From an uncultured Lachnospiraceae bacterium (GTDB lineage: Bacteria; Bacillota; Clostridia; Lachnospirales; Lachnospiraceae): a DNA stretch of 12,211 nucleotides. Positions within the stretch are counted from its first letter, which is position 1; every line of letters begins with the position of its first letter. Positions 1 to 6,903 of the stretch are shown here, piece after piece. Location of the stretch: assembly GCA_910586095.1 (NCBI GenBank), contig CAJUHQ010000105.1, positions 1 to 12,211 of the forward strand, written 5' to 3'. The translations under genes and the position numbers were made by a program. The notes under the pieces were generated by a model. The model saw only the letters and a list, made by a program, of their open reading frames with translations, ran no database searches and had not been told where the DNA came from.

Positions 1-73
1 CGGACAGCGCAGCAAGTGCGCAGTCCTGATTGAAGATCGAGACTTTTACAGTAACCATAGCAAAGGAAACATT

Positions 74-682
74 ATGATCTATGAACTTGAAAAAAAAGAA
101 GGGTTCCACCTTGCCAGTGAACTAGAAGCGCTGAGAAAAAAGAAAAAATATAACAAAATTGATGTTATATGTACCGAAATAGTAAGTGAACAAATAAAAA
201 CCTTTCAAAAAGCCTTTATTTTAAATACAACCATTCATGACATTCTTTTTAATGCACACCACTATTATATGCAAGTGGAAAATAATCGTGCGGCAGTTTA
301 TCTTTTGTATGATACCTGCCATATTGCCTATCATTTGCGCGCTGACAGCGATTGGAAGATCATTTATATTGAAATTGTGTCGCCAAAATTATGTTTCAAT
401 GTCTGTCACGAAAAAAATGATCTTACAAGTAGAATTATGGCATCTGCTCTTATAATTATGGCTACATATTGTTGTACACATGGCTTTTCAAGAGTATTTG
501 ATCTCAACAAAATAGATGAGATCCAAAAAATACTGTCCTCCATTATCAACAACGAAGAAATTATCACAAATAAATTTGGCACAATTGGCGGGATCGATAC
601 ATATATTACGACTTTATTTGCCCAACATGCAATGCAAAAAGAATTTGTGACAAAATATTTGCCACAAATTATCATACGTTAG
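74..682 (+). CDS. Hypothetical protein, about 202 aa, family not recognised
   Basis: I do not recognise this protein. The ATG at 74 follows AAAGGA (62-67) with a 6-nt spacer, which supports this start. The same frame stays open to the left edge of the window, so a longer protein beginning outside cannot be excluded. However, bases 1-45 are clearly richer in G/C than the gene, which argues that they belong to something else. The N-terminus is charged and lysine-rich (KKKKYNK around residues 22-28). The middle contains HHYYMQVENN, a hydrophobic stretch around residues 124-133 and several cysteines. There is no signal peptide, clear membrane anchor or catalytic motif. It ends 152 bp before the AP2/HNH-like gene on the same strand, and that distance does not show whether they are cotranscribed. 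AT-rich codon use matches its downstream neighbour. Confidence 0.7.
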   Translation: MIYELEKKEGFHLASELEALRKKKKYNKIDVICTEIVSEQIKTFQKAFILNTTIHDILFNAHHYYMQVENNRAAVYLLYDTCHIAYHLRADSDWKIIYIEIVSPKLCFNVCHEKNDLTSRIMASALIIMATYCCTHGFSRVFDLNKIDEIQKILSSIINNEEIITNKFGTIGGIDTYITTLFAQHAMQKEFVTKYLPQIIIR

Positions 683-710
683 ATTCCATCAGATTTCTAA
701 GCATACAAGA

Positions 711-730
711 TAGGATACTCGTATATCCTA
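711..730. repeat. Short inverted repeat between the first two genes
   Basis: TAGGATA (711-717) and TATCCTA (724-730) are perfect 7-bp arms around a 6-nt loop. There is no T-run on either side, so it is a poor intrinsic terminator. It could be an operator for the downstream AP2/HNH-like gene, or chance. Two AAAGAAT copies (734-740 and 752-758) follow it. Confidence 0.35.
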
Positions 731-834
731 CTAAAGAATCAACACTCTATTAAAGAATGAAACATTATTTTCATGTGCGACAGCTCATTTGTGAAAGATT
801 CTTAATCTATTATTTCGAGAGGAGATCCCTTGCG

Positions 835-1623
835 ATGAAGGGTGTATTTGCAGCACATAAAAAAGATGGTTCCTTATACTATCGTGCCTCTATCACTTAC
901 AAGAAAAAGCATATTAGTCTTGGCAGCTATCTTAAACAAGATAATGCCAACGCAGCATATTACGAGGCTGATCGATTGCTTCATCATTCTGATAGTACCA
1001 TCTATTCTTATCAAGAAAATTCTCCACTTCCATTTGAAAAATGGGTGATACTTATTAATTTTCGTGAAAATGGTATTTATTTTAGTACTCCTATTTATGC
1101 TCGCGCCAAATTTTTTTACTATTTTCTTTCTCTAGATGATGTCCTAAAATTTGATATCGATGATTTGTTTTATTACTCCTCCCGCAAAATCATGCGTCGA
1201 AATGGGCATTTGTTTGTCGCTGATTATGGCATGCAGGTCAATATTCTAAATCGTTATGGAATTCGAAACTTTGCTGTTGCCGGAAAAGACTATTTATTTT
1301 TAAACGGAGATGCCTCTGACTTTCGGCATGAAAATTTGCACATTGTCAATCACTATCAAGGAGTGACTGAAACATTGTACAAAGGTCAAAAACGATTTCG
1401 TGCAAGAATCAATTTGCCAGGATACTTTGTAATAGGATACTATTCTACCGAAATCGAAGCAGCAATTGCGTACAACAAGGCTATCGACATTCTAAAAAAG
1501 AAGGGAAGCAAGCGAAATTATATGCCTAATTATATTGAAGGGCTCTCCCCCTCTGCGTATGCTGACATTTATTCCCAACTGAAAATATCAAAAAAATTAC
1601 TCCATTACTCTTTAATCAAATAG
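835..1623 (+). CDS. AP2-like domain protein with degenerate HNH-like core
   Basis: The ATG at 835 is chosen over an in-frame ATG at 757 because AGGAG at 820-824 sits 10 nt upstream, and because the AP2-like homology begins right after this start (MKGVFAAHKKDG). The protein is 262 aa. Residues 3-49 look like an AP2-type DNA-binding segment (GVF, YYRASI, ISLGSY, then an alanine-rich helix). Residues 176-222 are a second, clearer copy (GVTET, FRARI, IGYYSTEIEAAIAYNKA). Between them, residues 118-171 resemble the C-terminal half of HNH homing-type endonucleases (RRNGHLFVADYG, then NGDASDFRHENLHIVN). The catalytic His-His pair expected in that family is not visible, so nuclease activity is doubtful. 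In known proteins this AP2+HNH arrangement belongs to homing or phage endonucleases. This copy is most likely a DNA-binding relic or a recruited regulator. No target site is evident nearby. Confidence 0.75.
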   Translation: MKGVFAAHKKDGSLYYRASITYKKKHISLGSYLKQDNANAAYYEADRLLHHSDSTIYSYQENSPLPFEKWVILINFRENGIYFSTPIYARAKFFYYFLSLDDVLKFDIDDLFYYSSRKIMRRNGHLFVADYGMQVNILNRYGIRNFAVAGKDYLFLNGDASDFRHENLHIVNHYQGVTETLYKGQKRFRARINLPGYFVIGYYSTEIEAAIAYNKAIDILKKKGSKRNYMPNYIEGLSPSAYADIYSQLKISKKLLHYSLIK

Positions 1624-1675
1624 ATATTGTCTACAAAAACAACGCTAGTTTTATTTATTTTCATATCCGTGCAGC

Positions 1676-1710
1676 AAAAAAGACTTTGACAACATAAGCC
1701 AAAGTCCTCT
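1676..1710 (-). terminator. Intrinsic terminator of the GH25 gene
   Basis: Read on the minus strand, GACTTTG (1706-1700) pairs with CAAAGTC (1688-1682) around an 11-nt loop and is followed by six T residues (1681-1676). It lies 46 nt beyond the GH25 stop codon. An A/G-rich arm before the stem can pair with part of the T-tract. The plus-strand T-tract (CTCTTT) is weaker, so it may only partly stop transcription from the AP2/HNH-like gene. Confidence 0.75.
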
Positions 1711-1751
1711 TTGTTATATACAATCTTATACAGAAAAAATAAACTGTATTA

Positions 1752-3050
1752 TTATTCCTTTGAATAATCCTTAAAACTAATAATCATTGCGGCGTCTCCT
1801 TTGATCCCTTTAATGGTTGCATCCGAATCATACTGCCACATGCCAAATTCATATGGATATTCTGGTTTATCGCCATCCTGTGCATACCAAATATCATATT
1901 CTTGTAGTTCTTCTATATTTACCATTGTAAGAAGCCACTCTTTATCCCCATATAACATAGGTGTATATCCAGAATCCGCTACGCGATCCATAAAAGCACG
2001 TGCAATCTGTGTCCGCTCTGTGATATCAAGCGCTTCAATGCGCGCCATATCGTCATCCACATTTTCCATGACAAACACCAAAGGATATTGGATGCGATAT
2101 CCAGAAATAGCATCTAGAAGCTCATCTGCCTCCTCTCGCGCTTCTGCTCTTGTCACTGCCTGAGAACAAAAATATACTCCTACATCAAGTCCTGCATTTT
2201 TAGCTGCCTTGATGTTATCCACATAATTGGCATCCATAACAATGTTTCCGCTGCTGTATCCTCTTGCACCTACACGAACCATAACAAAATTACAGCCTGC
2301 ATTTTTAAGCTTTTTAAAATCCACTTCTCCTAATTTTGCCGAAACATCTACGCCACATCGAGATACTAGTTCGCCCTCCTCATAATAATTCATAAGCGGT
2401 TTTTGATAAGTAAGATTTGTGAAATCGTAGTCATTTTTTGTAATATTTTGATTGATATCAACCCATTCTTTTGTACCATCTGCATGTTTTACCAGAATAC
2501 TGATCTCTTCTTCCTCCTCGTCCTCTTCTTCAGTCTCTTCTGTCTGTTTTTCCTCTGTGTTCTCCTTGTCTGTAATTGCTGTATTTTTGACATCTTCCTT
2601 TTCTGGCATATCATAAGTAGATGTTTTTCCCTGTGCTAATTCTTCTGCTGTTTTTGCATTTTCTGTGGAATCAATTGTTCCATCCACTACAGTTTCTCCT
2701 GTCGTTTGATTGGTCACGGTTCCATTATTCTTTGTCGAACTAGAGGACTCTTTTTCCCTTCCTGTATCTGGAAGTGTCCAAATATCTAGCTCGTCTGATG
2801 TAAGCTTATTTTGTGACGTGGCCGTTCCTGTATTTTGTGATGTAGTCTGCTTGTCTGATTCCTTCGCTTCCTTTTGAGCTACTGCTGCTGCATAGCCACT
2901 CCCATTTGACCCATTATTTGACTGATTCACCCAAAATACAAGCGCTGTCACCACAAAGATGACTGCTGACATAATCAACAGCATATATACATAAATCATC
3001 TTTGAGCCAGAGCCATGTTCCTCCTCATAATAATCATCATGCCGTTTCAT
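1752..3050 (-). CDS. Membrane-anchored GH25 family lysozyme-like protein with altered catalytic site
   Basis: The ATG at 3050 is preferred: a G6 run (3061-3056) lies 5 nt upstream. An in-frame ATG at 3068 would add six residues. The 432-aa protein has a short acidic and basic cytoplasmic N-terminus, one membrane helix (about residues 18-41) and a Ser/Thr/Asn/Glu-rich linker (about 42-185) ending in a nearly pure Glu/Asp run. The C-terminal GH25 domain spans about 232-427. GH25 enzymes are N-acetylmuramidases that cleave peptidoglycan. Visible GH25 hallmarks are CGVDVS (first catalytic Asp, D235), FVMVRVG, AGLDVGVYFCSQA, GYTPMLYG and the FGMWQY strand. The usual catalytic D-x-E after the YP motif reads VFVME here, so the Asp is Val327 while Glu329 is kept. 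It may be a weak enzyme or a wall-binding protein. The protein is probably anchored in the membrane and faces the wall. Confidence 0.9.
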   Translation of the reverse strand: MKRHDDYYEEEHGSGSKMIYVYMLLIMSAVIFVVTALVFWVNQSNNGSNGSGYAAAVAQKEAKESDKQTTSQNTGTATSQNKLTSDELDIWTLPDTGREKESSSSTKNNGTVTNQTTGETVVDGTIDSTENAKTAEELAQGKTSTYDMPEKEDVKNTAITDKENTEEKQTEETEEEDEEEEEISILVKHADGTKEWVDINQNITKNDYDFTNLTYQKPLMNYYEEGELVSRCGVDVSAKLGEVDFKKLKNAGCNFVMVRVGARGYSSGNIVMDANYVDNIKAAKNAGLDVGVYFCSQAVTRAEAREEADELLDAISGYRIQYPLVFVMENVDDDMARIEALDITERTQIARAFMDRVADSGYTPMLYGDKEWLLTMVNIEELQEYDIWYAQDGDKPEYPYEFGMWQYDSDATIKGIKGDAAMIISFKDYSKE

Positions 3051-3101
3051 ATATACCCCCCGTTCCATCTTCTGCTATACTATTGCTTCTTGACTAAAAT
3101 G

Positions 3102-3240
3102 TTGTAACAGTTCAGACAAGTCTGTCCTGTTACAACATCCGCCCATTAAAAATTGCTGCGCAATGGGGCGGATGCTTGTCGTCTAAATGTATCTTCACGG
3201 TCTGCGCAGTAAATGCTCAGACCTGTCTGAACTGTTACAA
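3102..3240. repeat. 139-bp palindromic element with 17-bp terminal inverted repeats (MITE-like)
   Basis: TTGTAACAGTTCAGACA at 3102-3118 is matched exactly, inverted, by 3224-3240. Inside are further stems. ATGTTGTAACAG (3099-3110) pairs with 3127-3138 around an inner CAGAC-AA-GTCTG stem. CATCCGCCCATT (3136-3147) pairs with 3162-3174 with one bulged G. GGTCTG (3199-3204) pairs with CAGACC (3218-3223). There is no reading frame for a transposase. The design resembles non-autonomous palindromic repeats or MITEs. It lies inside the predicted GH25 leader RNA, where it would fold into a multi-hairpin structure. No target-site duplication is clear. Confidence 0.7.
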
Positions 3241-3343
3241 AATTTCCTTATTTCTTTCTGATCTGTACCCTTTTTCTATCTATATTTTCAACAAGCAATC
3301 ACATTGTAGTACATTTAAATTTACATAACTGATTTACGGGTAT

Positions 3344-3372
3344 ATTATATACTATCTTGACTACAATTTCAA
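3344..3372 (-). promoter_or_regulatory. Predicted sigma-A promoter for the GH25 gene
   Basis: On the minus strand, TTGAAA (3372-3367) is followed after exactly 17 bp by a perfect TATAAT (3349-3344). Transcription would start near 3337, giving a leader of roughly 285 nt that includes the inverted-repeat element. This is the best promoter match in the window. Confidence 0.6.
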
Positions 3373-3483
3373 TTATTTTCTGTAAATTTTAGAAATAAGA
3401 ACAACATTGCAGCCATTTATTTTCTATTATACTCTTGATTTTTAGAACACCTTCTCATTTTCATTACACTTTTAACAACAATC

Positions 3484-3492
3484 TGTTATAAT
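3484..3492 (+). promoter_or_regulatory. Predicted extended -10 promoter for apbE
   Basis: TGTTATAAT is a perfect TGnTATAAT extended -10 element about 47 bp before the apbE start region. The -35 position (TTACAC, 3464-3469, 17-bp spacer) is a poor match, which extended -10 promoters tolerate. The predicted leader is about 40 nt. Confidence 0.5.
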
Positions 3493-3538
3493 AAAAATGT
3501 TTAATGGTCTTATACTATTCTTGATTTAAGCAAGGAGC

Positions 3539-4639
3539 ATGATGATAGATATGATTATGAAAAAAAATATACAATTATCTTTATTGATCTTTTTTATTGT
3601 ACTTTTTTTTAGTTTATTGTGCTTGAGTGGTTGCGCAGATACGAATCAAAGCCTTCCTGTCACTCGCACAGGTTTTGCCTTTGACACGGTTATCACCATC
3701 ACGATTTATGATGAACAAAAATCCTATGTCCTCGAAGAATGTTTTGCACGATGTGACATGTATGAGCGTTTATTTAGCACTACTCTAGAAAACTCCGATG
3801 TCTGGAATATTAACCACAGCCACACAGAACCTGTTACAATATCCTATGATACTGCTTGCTTACTTCAAAGCGCTCTCTTTTATTGTATGGAAACAGACGG
3901 TTTGCTCGATATAACATTATTTCCTATCATAGAAGAATGGCATATTTCTAAACAAATGACCTATCATTCTGAAAATGCTGATTACGAATATTATATTCCT
4001 TCCTCCGATCAGCTCACCCAACTGTTATCTCATGTCAATTACAAAAACGTATTGCTTCTAGATCATATGGGGAGAGAAGTAGGCTACACAGACAGTCTTT
4101 CTAGTGATGTTGAATACAGTGTCGTTCTTTTAGATCCCTATGCTTCTATCGATCTAGGTTTTCTCGCAAAGGGATATATCGCAGATGCGCTCAAACAATA
4201 TCTGATGTCTGAAGGTATCGAAAATGGCATTATTAGCCTTGGCGGAAACGTTTTGCTCATTGGCTCTAAACCAGACTCTACATCCTATCATGTAGGTATC
4301 CAAAAACCGTTTGGCGGTAGAAATGAACTGATAACCACTGTTGAAGGTTCTGATATTTCAATTGTTTCTTCTGGTTGCTATGAGCGCTATTTTATTCTTG
4401 ATGAATCTAAAAAGGACGGAACTATCTATCACCATATCTTTGATACGACGACAGGTTATCCCGTCCAAAATGATCTTTTAAGTGTCACCATTTTGTCTGA
4501 TTCTTCTCTGCAAGGAGATGCACTTAGTACCTATTGTTATATCTTAGGACTTGAAAAAGGACTTGACTATATTGCCTCTTGTGACAAAGTTGATGCAGTG
4601 TTTGTCACTACAGAGTACCAAGTACACTATCAGCAATAA
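3539..4639 (+). CDS. apbE: FAD:protein FMN transferase ApbE (flavin-trafficking lipoprotein)
   Basis: ApbE moves FMN from FAD onto a threonine of target proteins, forming a phosphoester bond, on the outer face of the membrane. Here the obvious targets are RnfG and RnfD, encoded next door. The 366-aa protein has a lysine-containing N-terminus, a hydrophobic core and a lipobox LSGC with Cys32, so it is a predicted lipoprotein. Family motifs in order are GFAFDTVITITIY, TDGLLDITLFPIIEEW, IDLGFLAKGYIADAL, IISLGGNVLLIG, the SSGCYERYF segment, HHIFDTTTGYPV and GDALSTYCY, the last carrying the conserved metal-site Asp and Thr. AAGGAG is at 3532-3537. The ATG at 3539 is only 1 nt away, 3542 is 4 nt away and 3551 is 13 nt away, so the true start may be one of these slightly later ATGs. 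It converges with rnfB, with six bases between the stop codons. Confidence 0.95.
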   Translation: MMIDMIMKKNIQLSLLIFFIVLFFSLLCLSGCADTNQSLPVTRTGFAFDTVITITIYDEQKSYVLEECFARCDMYERLFSTTLENSDVWNINHSHTEPVTISYDTACLLQSALFYCMETDGLLDITLFPIIEEWHISKQMTYHSENADYEYYIPSSDQLTQLLSHVNYKNVLLLDHMGREVGYTDSLSSDVEYSVVLLDPYASIDLGFLAKGYIADALKQYLMSEGIENGIISLGGNVLLIGSKPDSTSYHVGIQKPFGGRNELITTVEGSDISIVSSGCYERYFILDESKKDGTIYHHIFDTTTGYPVQNDLLSVTILSDSSLQGDALSTYCYILGLEKGLDYIASCDKVDAVFVTTEYQVHYQQ

Positions 4640-4645
4640 GATCGA

Positions 4646-5446
4646 TCAACAATGCTCTACAATGGCTTTCTTTGGACATTTTTCCTTGCAGGCCCCACAA
4701 CCTGTACACTTACTTTGATCGATGTGTGCATGGAATGTATCTATTGTAATCGCTTCTGCTGGACATACTTTCACACAAAGACTGCACCCAATACATCCAC
4801 TCTTACATGCCTTCATGGTGACAGGGCCCTTATCTTTTGAACTGCACGCCACTACCACTTTCGCTTGATAGGGCACTAGTTCTATCAAATCTTTAGGGCA
4901 AGCCGCCACACATTTACCACACGCCTTACATTTTTCTTTGTCTACCTTTGCTATTCCATCTACAATCTGTATTGCATCAAAAGGACACGCCTTCACACAG
5001 TTTCCATACCCTAGACAACCATGACTGCAAGACTTTGCTCCACCATCTGGAACATACTTAATCATACTACAGTCCTCTACTCCTGTATACTCATAGTTCT
5101 TTGTTGTTTTTTCGCAATCTCCTGCACATTTTACAAAAGCCGTCATCCGAACACTTTCTTTTGCCTCTACCCCCATGATAGCAGCAATTTTTTTGCCGAC
5201 AGACTCTCCTCCTACAGGACAGGCATTGACCGCTGCCGTACCTTTTGCTATGGCTGATGCAAGCCCTGAACAGCCAGGATAACCACATCCGCCACAATTA
5301 TTTCCAGGAAGAACCTCTAACACAGCCTCTTCCTTCTCATCTACTGCAACTTTAAATACAATGCTGGCTACTCCGAGAAAAATTCCCAGAAACAATCCTA
5401 CTCCACCAACTACCGTCACCGCAGTTAAAATCGCTGAAACACTCAT
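4646..5446 (-). CDS. rnfB: Rnf complex ferredoxin-side subunit RnfB
   Basis: RnfB takes electrons from reduced ferredoxin and feeds them into the Rnf complex at the cytoplasmic membrane face. The ATG at 5446 is preferred: AAAGGAG (5460-5454) lies 7 nt upstream and the protein then opens with the usual membrane helix (about residues 5-32). A longer in-frame start at 5518 would overlap rnfA. In the 266-aa protein, the Fes-type cluster is C51, C54, C59 and C76 (NNCGGCGYPGC). Four ferredoxin-type 4Fe-4S motifs follow: C140/144/150/154, C173/176/179/183, C218/221/224/228 and C247/250/253/257. Further cysteines at 107, 111 and 126 sit in the family segment between them. The rich ferredoxin tail is typical of clostridial RnfB. 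It is the last gene of the operon, 47 bp after rnfA, and no terminator hairpin is seen after its stop codon. Confidence 0.97.
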   Translation of the reverse strand: MSVSAILTAVTVVGGVGLFLGIFLGVASIVFKVAVDEKEEAVLEVLPGNNCGGCGYPGCSGLASAIAKGTAAVNACPVGGESVGKKIAAIMGVEAKESVRMTAFVKCAGDCEKTTKNYEYTGVEDCSMIKYVPDGGAKSCSHGCLGYGNCVKACPFDAIQIVDGIAKVDKEKCKACGKCVAACPKDLIELVPYQAKVVVACSSKDKGPVTMKACKSGCIGCSLCVKVCPAEAITIDTFHAHIDQSKCTGCGACKEKCPKKAIVEHC

Positions 5447-5493
5447 ATTCTTGCTCCTTTCTAAGTTGTCACAGCCAATCATTCCTAATACAC

Positions 5494-6081
5494 TTATAGC
5501 AAGCCAGAGAACCCGCAAAAAGCAATTGCCATAAGTCCTGCTGTAATCAACACAATTGGCATTCCCTGAAATGATTCTGGTACATCATTATATTCAATCT
5601 TCTCACGTATCCCTGCAAGAATCGTAATTGCAATCAAGAAGCCTGCTGCTGTAAAAAATCCACTGGCAATGCTAAATCCAATACCATACTCTTTTTGTAC
5701 ATTGGTAAGGGCAACTCCAAGTACTGCACAGTTGGTGGTAATTAACGGCAAGTAAACGCCAAGCGCCTGATAGAGAGAAGGCACATACTTCTTTAGAAAC
5801 ATTTCTACAAATTGTACCAACGCCGCAATAACCAATATAAATACAATTGTTCGCAAATAAGTAATATCAAACCGCTCTAGCACAAACTTATAAATAATTG
5901 CAGCTACCGCAGATGCAATGGTTATAACAAAAATTACTGCGCCCCCCATACCTACAGCGGTATCCACTTTTTTAGAGACACCAAGGAATGGACATAACCC
6001 CAAGAACTGGCTTAGCACGACATTGCTTACTAACGAAGAACTAATCATTAACACCAACAATTCTGTCACAACATCTAGCAT
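5494..6081 (-). CDS. rnfA: Rnf complex integral membrane subunit RnfA
   Basis: RnfA is one of the two paralogous membrane subunits (with RnfE) that form the ion and electron path through the membrane. At 195 aa it has the normal family length, with about six hydrophobic helices. The two half-helix cysteines that hold the intramembrane Fe-S cluster together with RnfE are present: C30 in LGLCPFLG and C118 in TTNCAVLG. The ATG at 6081 has GGAGGG (6094-6089) 7 nt upstream. That ribosome binding site lies inside the last codons of rnfE, three bases separate the genes, and translation is probably coupled. The start is about ten residues longer than many homologues, so the internal Met12 is an alternative. 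Confidence 0.97.
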   Translation of the reverse strand: MLDVVTELLVLMISSSLVSNVVLSQFLGLCPFLGVSKKVDTAVGMGGAVIFVITIASAVAAIIYKFVLERFDITYLRTIVFILVIAALVQFVEMFLKKYVPSLYQALGVYLPLITTNCAVLGVALTNVQKEYGIGFSIASGFFTAAGFLIAITILAGIREKIEYNDVPESFQGMPIVLITAGLMAIAFCGFSGLL

Positions 6082-6084
6082 CTT

Positions 6085-6903
6085 TTATCCCTCCTTTTTT
6101 CTGTTGGCATCCGCCACAGATCCTGGAACACCATCCACATCAACAAAACGGTGTGAACAACTTCCGTCTGAACAGTCTGAACAATTTGAGCTACATCCTG
6201 ATTGTATTTTATCAACATTTTTTCCTTTCTCTTGTAGTTTCCTCTTCACACGATTTTGGATTGCAGTCAGTGCAGCTAACACGAAAAAGGCCCCAGGCGC
6301 AAGAATGAAAATGCTGATTGGAACATATTCAATTGGTTCTGACAGATTCATACATGCACAAATCCAAGCTAAAACTTTGTTAATCACAGGAAAACCAAAC
6401 AATTCTCCTGCACCTAAAAATTCCCGTACTGCTCCAATCACAGTCAATGCCACCGTGAACCCAAGCCCCATCCCAAGGCCATCAAAAAAGGATGGAATCA
6501 CAGAATTTTTTGACGCAAACGACTCCGCACGCCCAAGAATAATACAGTTTACCACAATCAGCGGAATATAGATACCAAGTGCAGCGTACAAACTAGGAAC
6601 AAAACCCTGCAAAAGTAATTCCACCATTGTGACAAAAGAAGCCACAATTACAATGAAAGCTGGTATTCGAACTCTGTTTGGAATAATATGTCGAAGTAGC
6701 GAAATAATGACATTGCTCAACACCAACACTGCTGTCGTTGTCAAACCCATCCCCAATCCATTGATTGCTGAAGTAGTCACTGCAAGCGTTGGACACATGC
6801 CCAATGCCAATACAAATGTAGGATTTTCTTTTACAAGTCCATTGAAAAATACTTCCGCAGCGCCTTGTTTTGGCACATGATTTGCTGTATTTGTATCACT
6901 CAT
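6085..6903 (-). CDS. rnfE: Rnf complex integral membrane subunit RnfE with Cys-rich C-terminal extension
   Basis: RnfE is the paralogue and partner of RnfA in the membrane core. Six helices span about residues 28-216. The cluster cysteines are C37 in LGMCPTL and C120 in VVNCIILG, and RAESFA and REFLGAGELFG are family landmarks. The protein is 272 aa, longer than a typical RnfE (roughly 200-230). The extra length is a charged, non-membrane tail (about 219-272) with C237, C241, C244, C249 and H251, a C-x3-C-x2-C-x4-C pattern that could bind a metal or Fe-S cluster. The start overlaps the end of rnfG by 8 bases (ATGAGTGA), and GGAAGGGGG just upstream inside rnfG serves as the ribosome binding site, so the two are translationally coupled. 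Confidence 0.97.
   Translation of the reverse strand: MSDTNTANHVPKQGAAEVFFNGLVKENPTFVLALGMCPTLAVTTSAINGLGMGLTTTAVLVLSNVIISLLRHIIPNRVRIPAFIVIVASFVTMVELLLQGFVPSLYAALGIYIPLIVVNCIILGRAESFASKNSVIPSFFDGLGMGLGFTVALTVIGAVREFLGAGELFGFPVINKVLAWICACMNLSEPIEYVPISIFILAPGAFFVLAALTAIQNRVKRKLQEKGKNVDKIQSGCSSNCSDCSDGSCSHRFVDVDGVPGSVADANRKKEG

Larger units (their letters stand above)
3051..3538. other. Divergent intergenic region between the GH25 gene and apbE
   Basis: No protein-coding gene is supported in these 488 bases. The region holds the inverted-repeat element at 3102-3240, the minus-strand promoter at 3344-3372 for the GH25 gene and an extended -10 promoter at 3484-3492 for apbE. The remainder is very A/T-rich without further recognisable structure. 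Confidence 0.8.

Noticed and set aside
406..675. Minus-strand open frame opposite the first gene
   Set aside because: The plus-strand gene has a good ribosome binding site and spacing; the minus frame has none and looks like a reverse-complement artefact.
757..834. Longer AP2/HNH-like protein starting at 757
   Set aside because: It has no ribosome binding site, and the family-like sequence starts immediately after the ATG at 835, which has AGGAG upstream.
3102..3240. Known riboswitch or T-box leader before the GH25 gene
   Set aside because: No conserved aptamer or T-box sequence is recognisable, and exact terminal inverted repeats fit a palindromic element better.
5447..5518. Longer RnfB starting at 5518
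   Set aside because: It would overlap rnfA and place extra residues before the normal N-terminal helix, whereas the ATG at 5446 has AAAGGAG at ideal spacing.
5918..6571. Open frame of 217 codons antisense to rnfA and rnfE
   Set aside because: It is the complement of two strongly supported Rnf genes, spans their junction and has no ribosome binding site or domain of its own.
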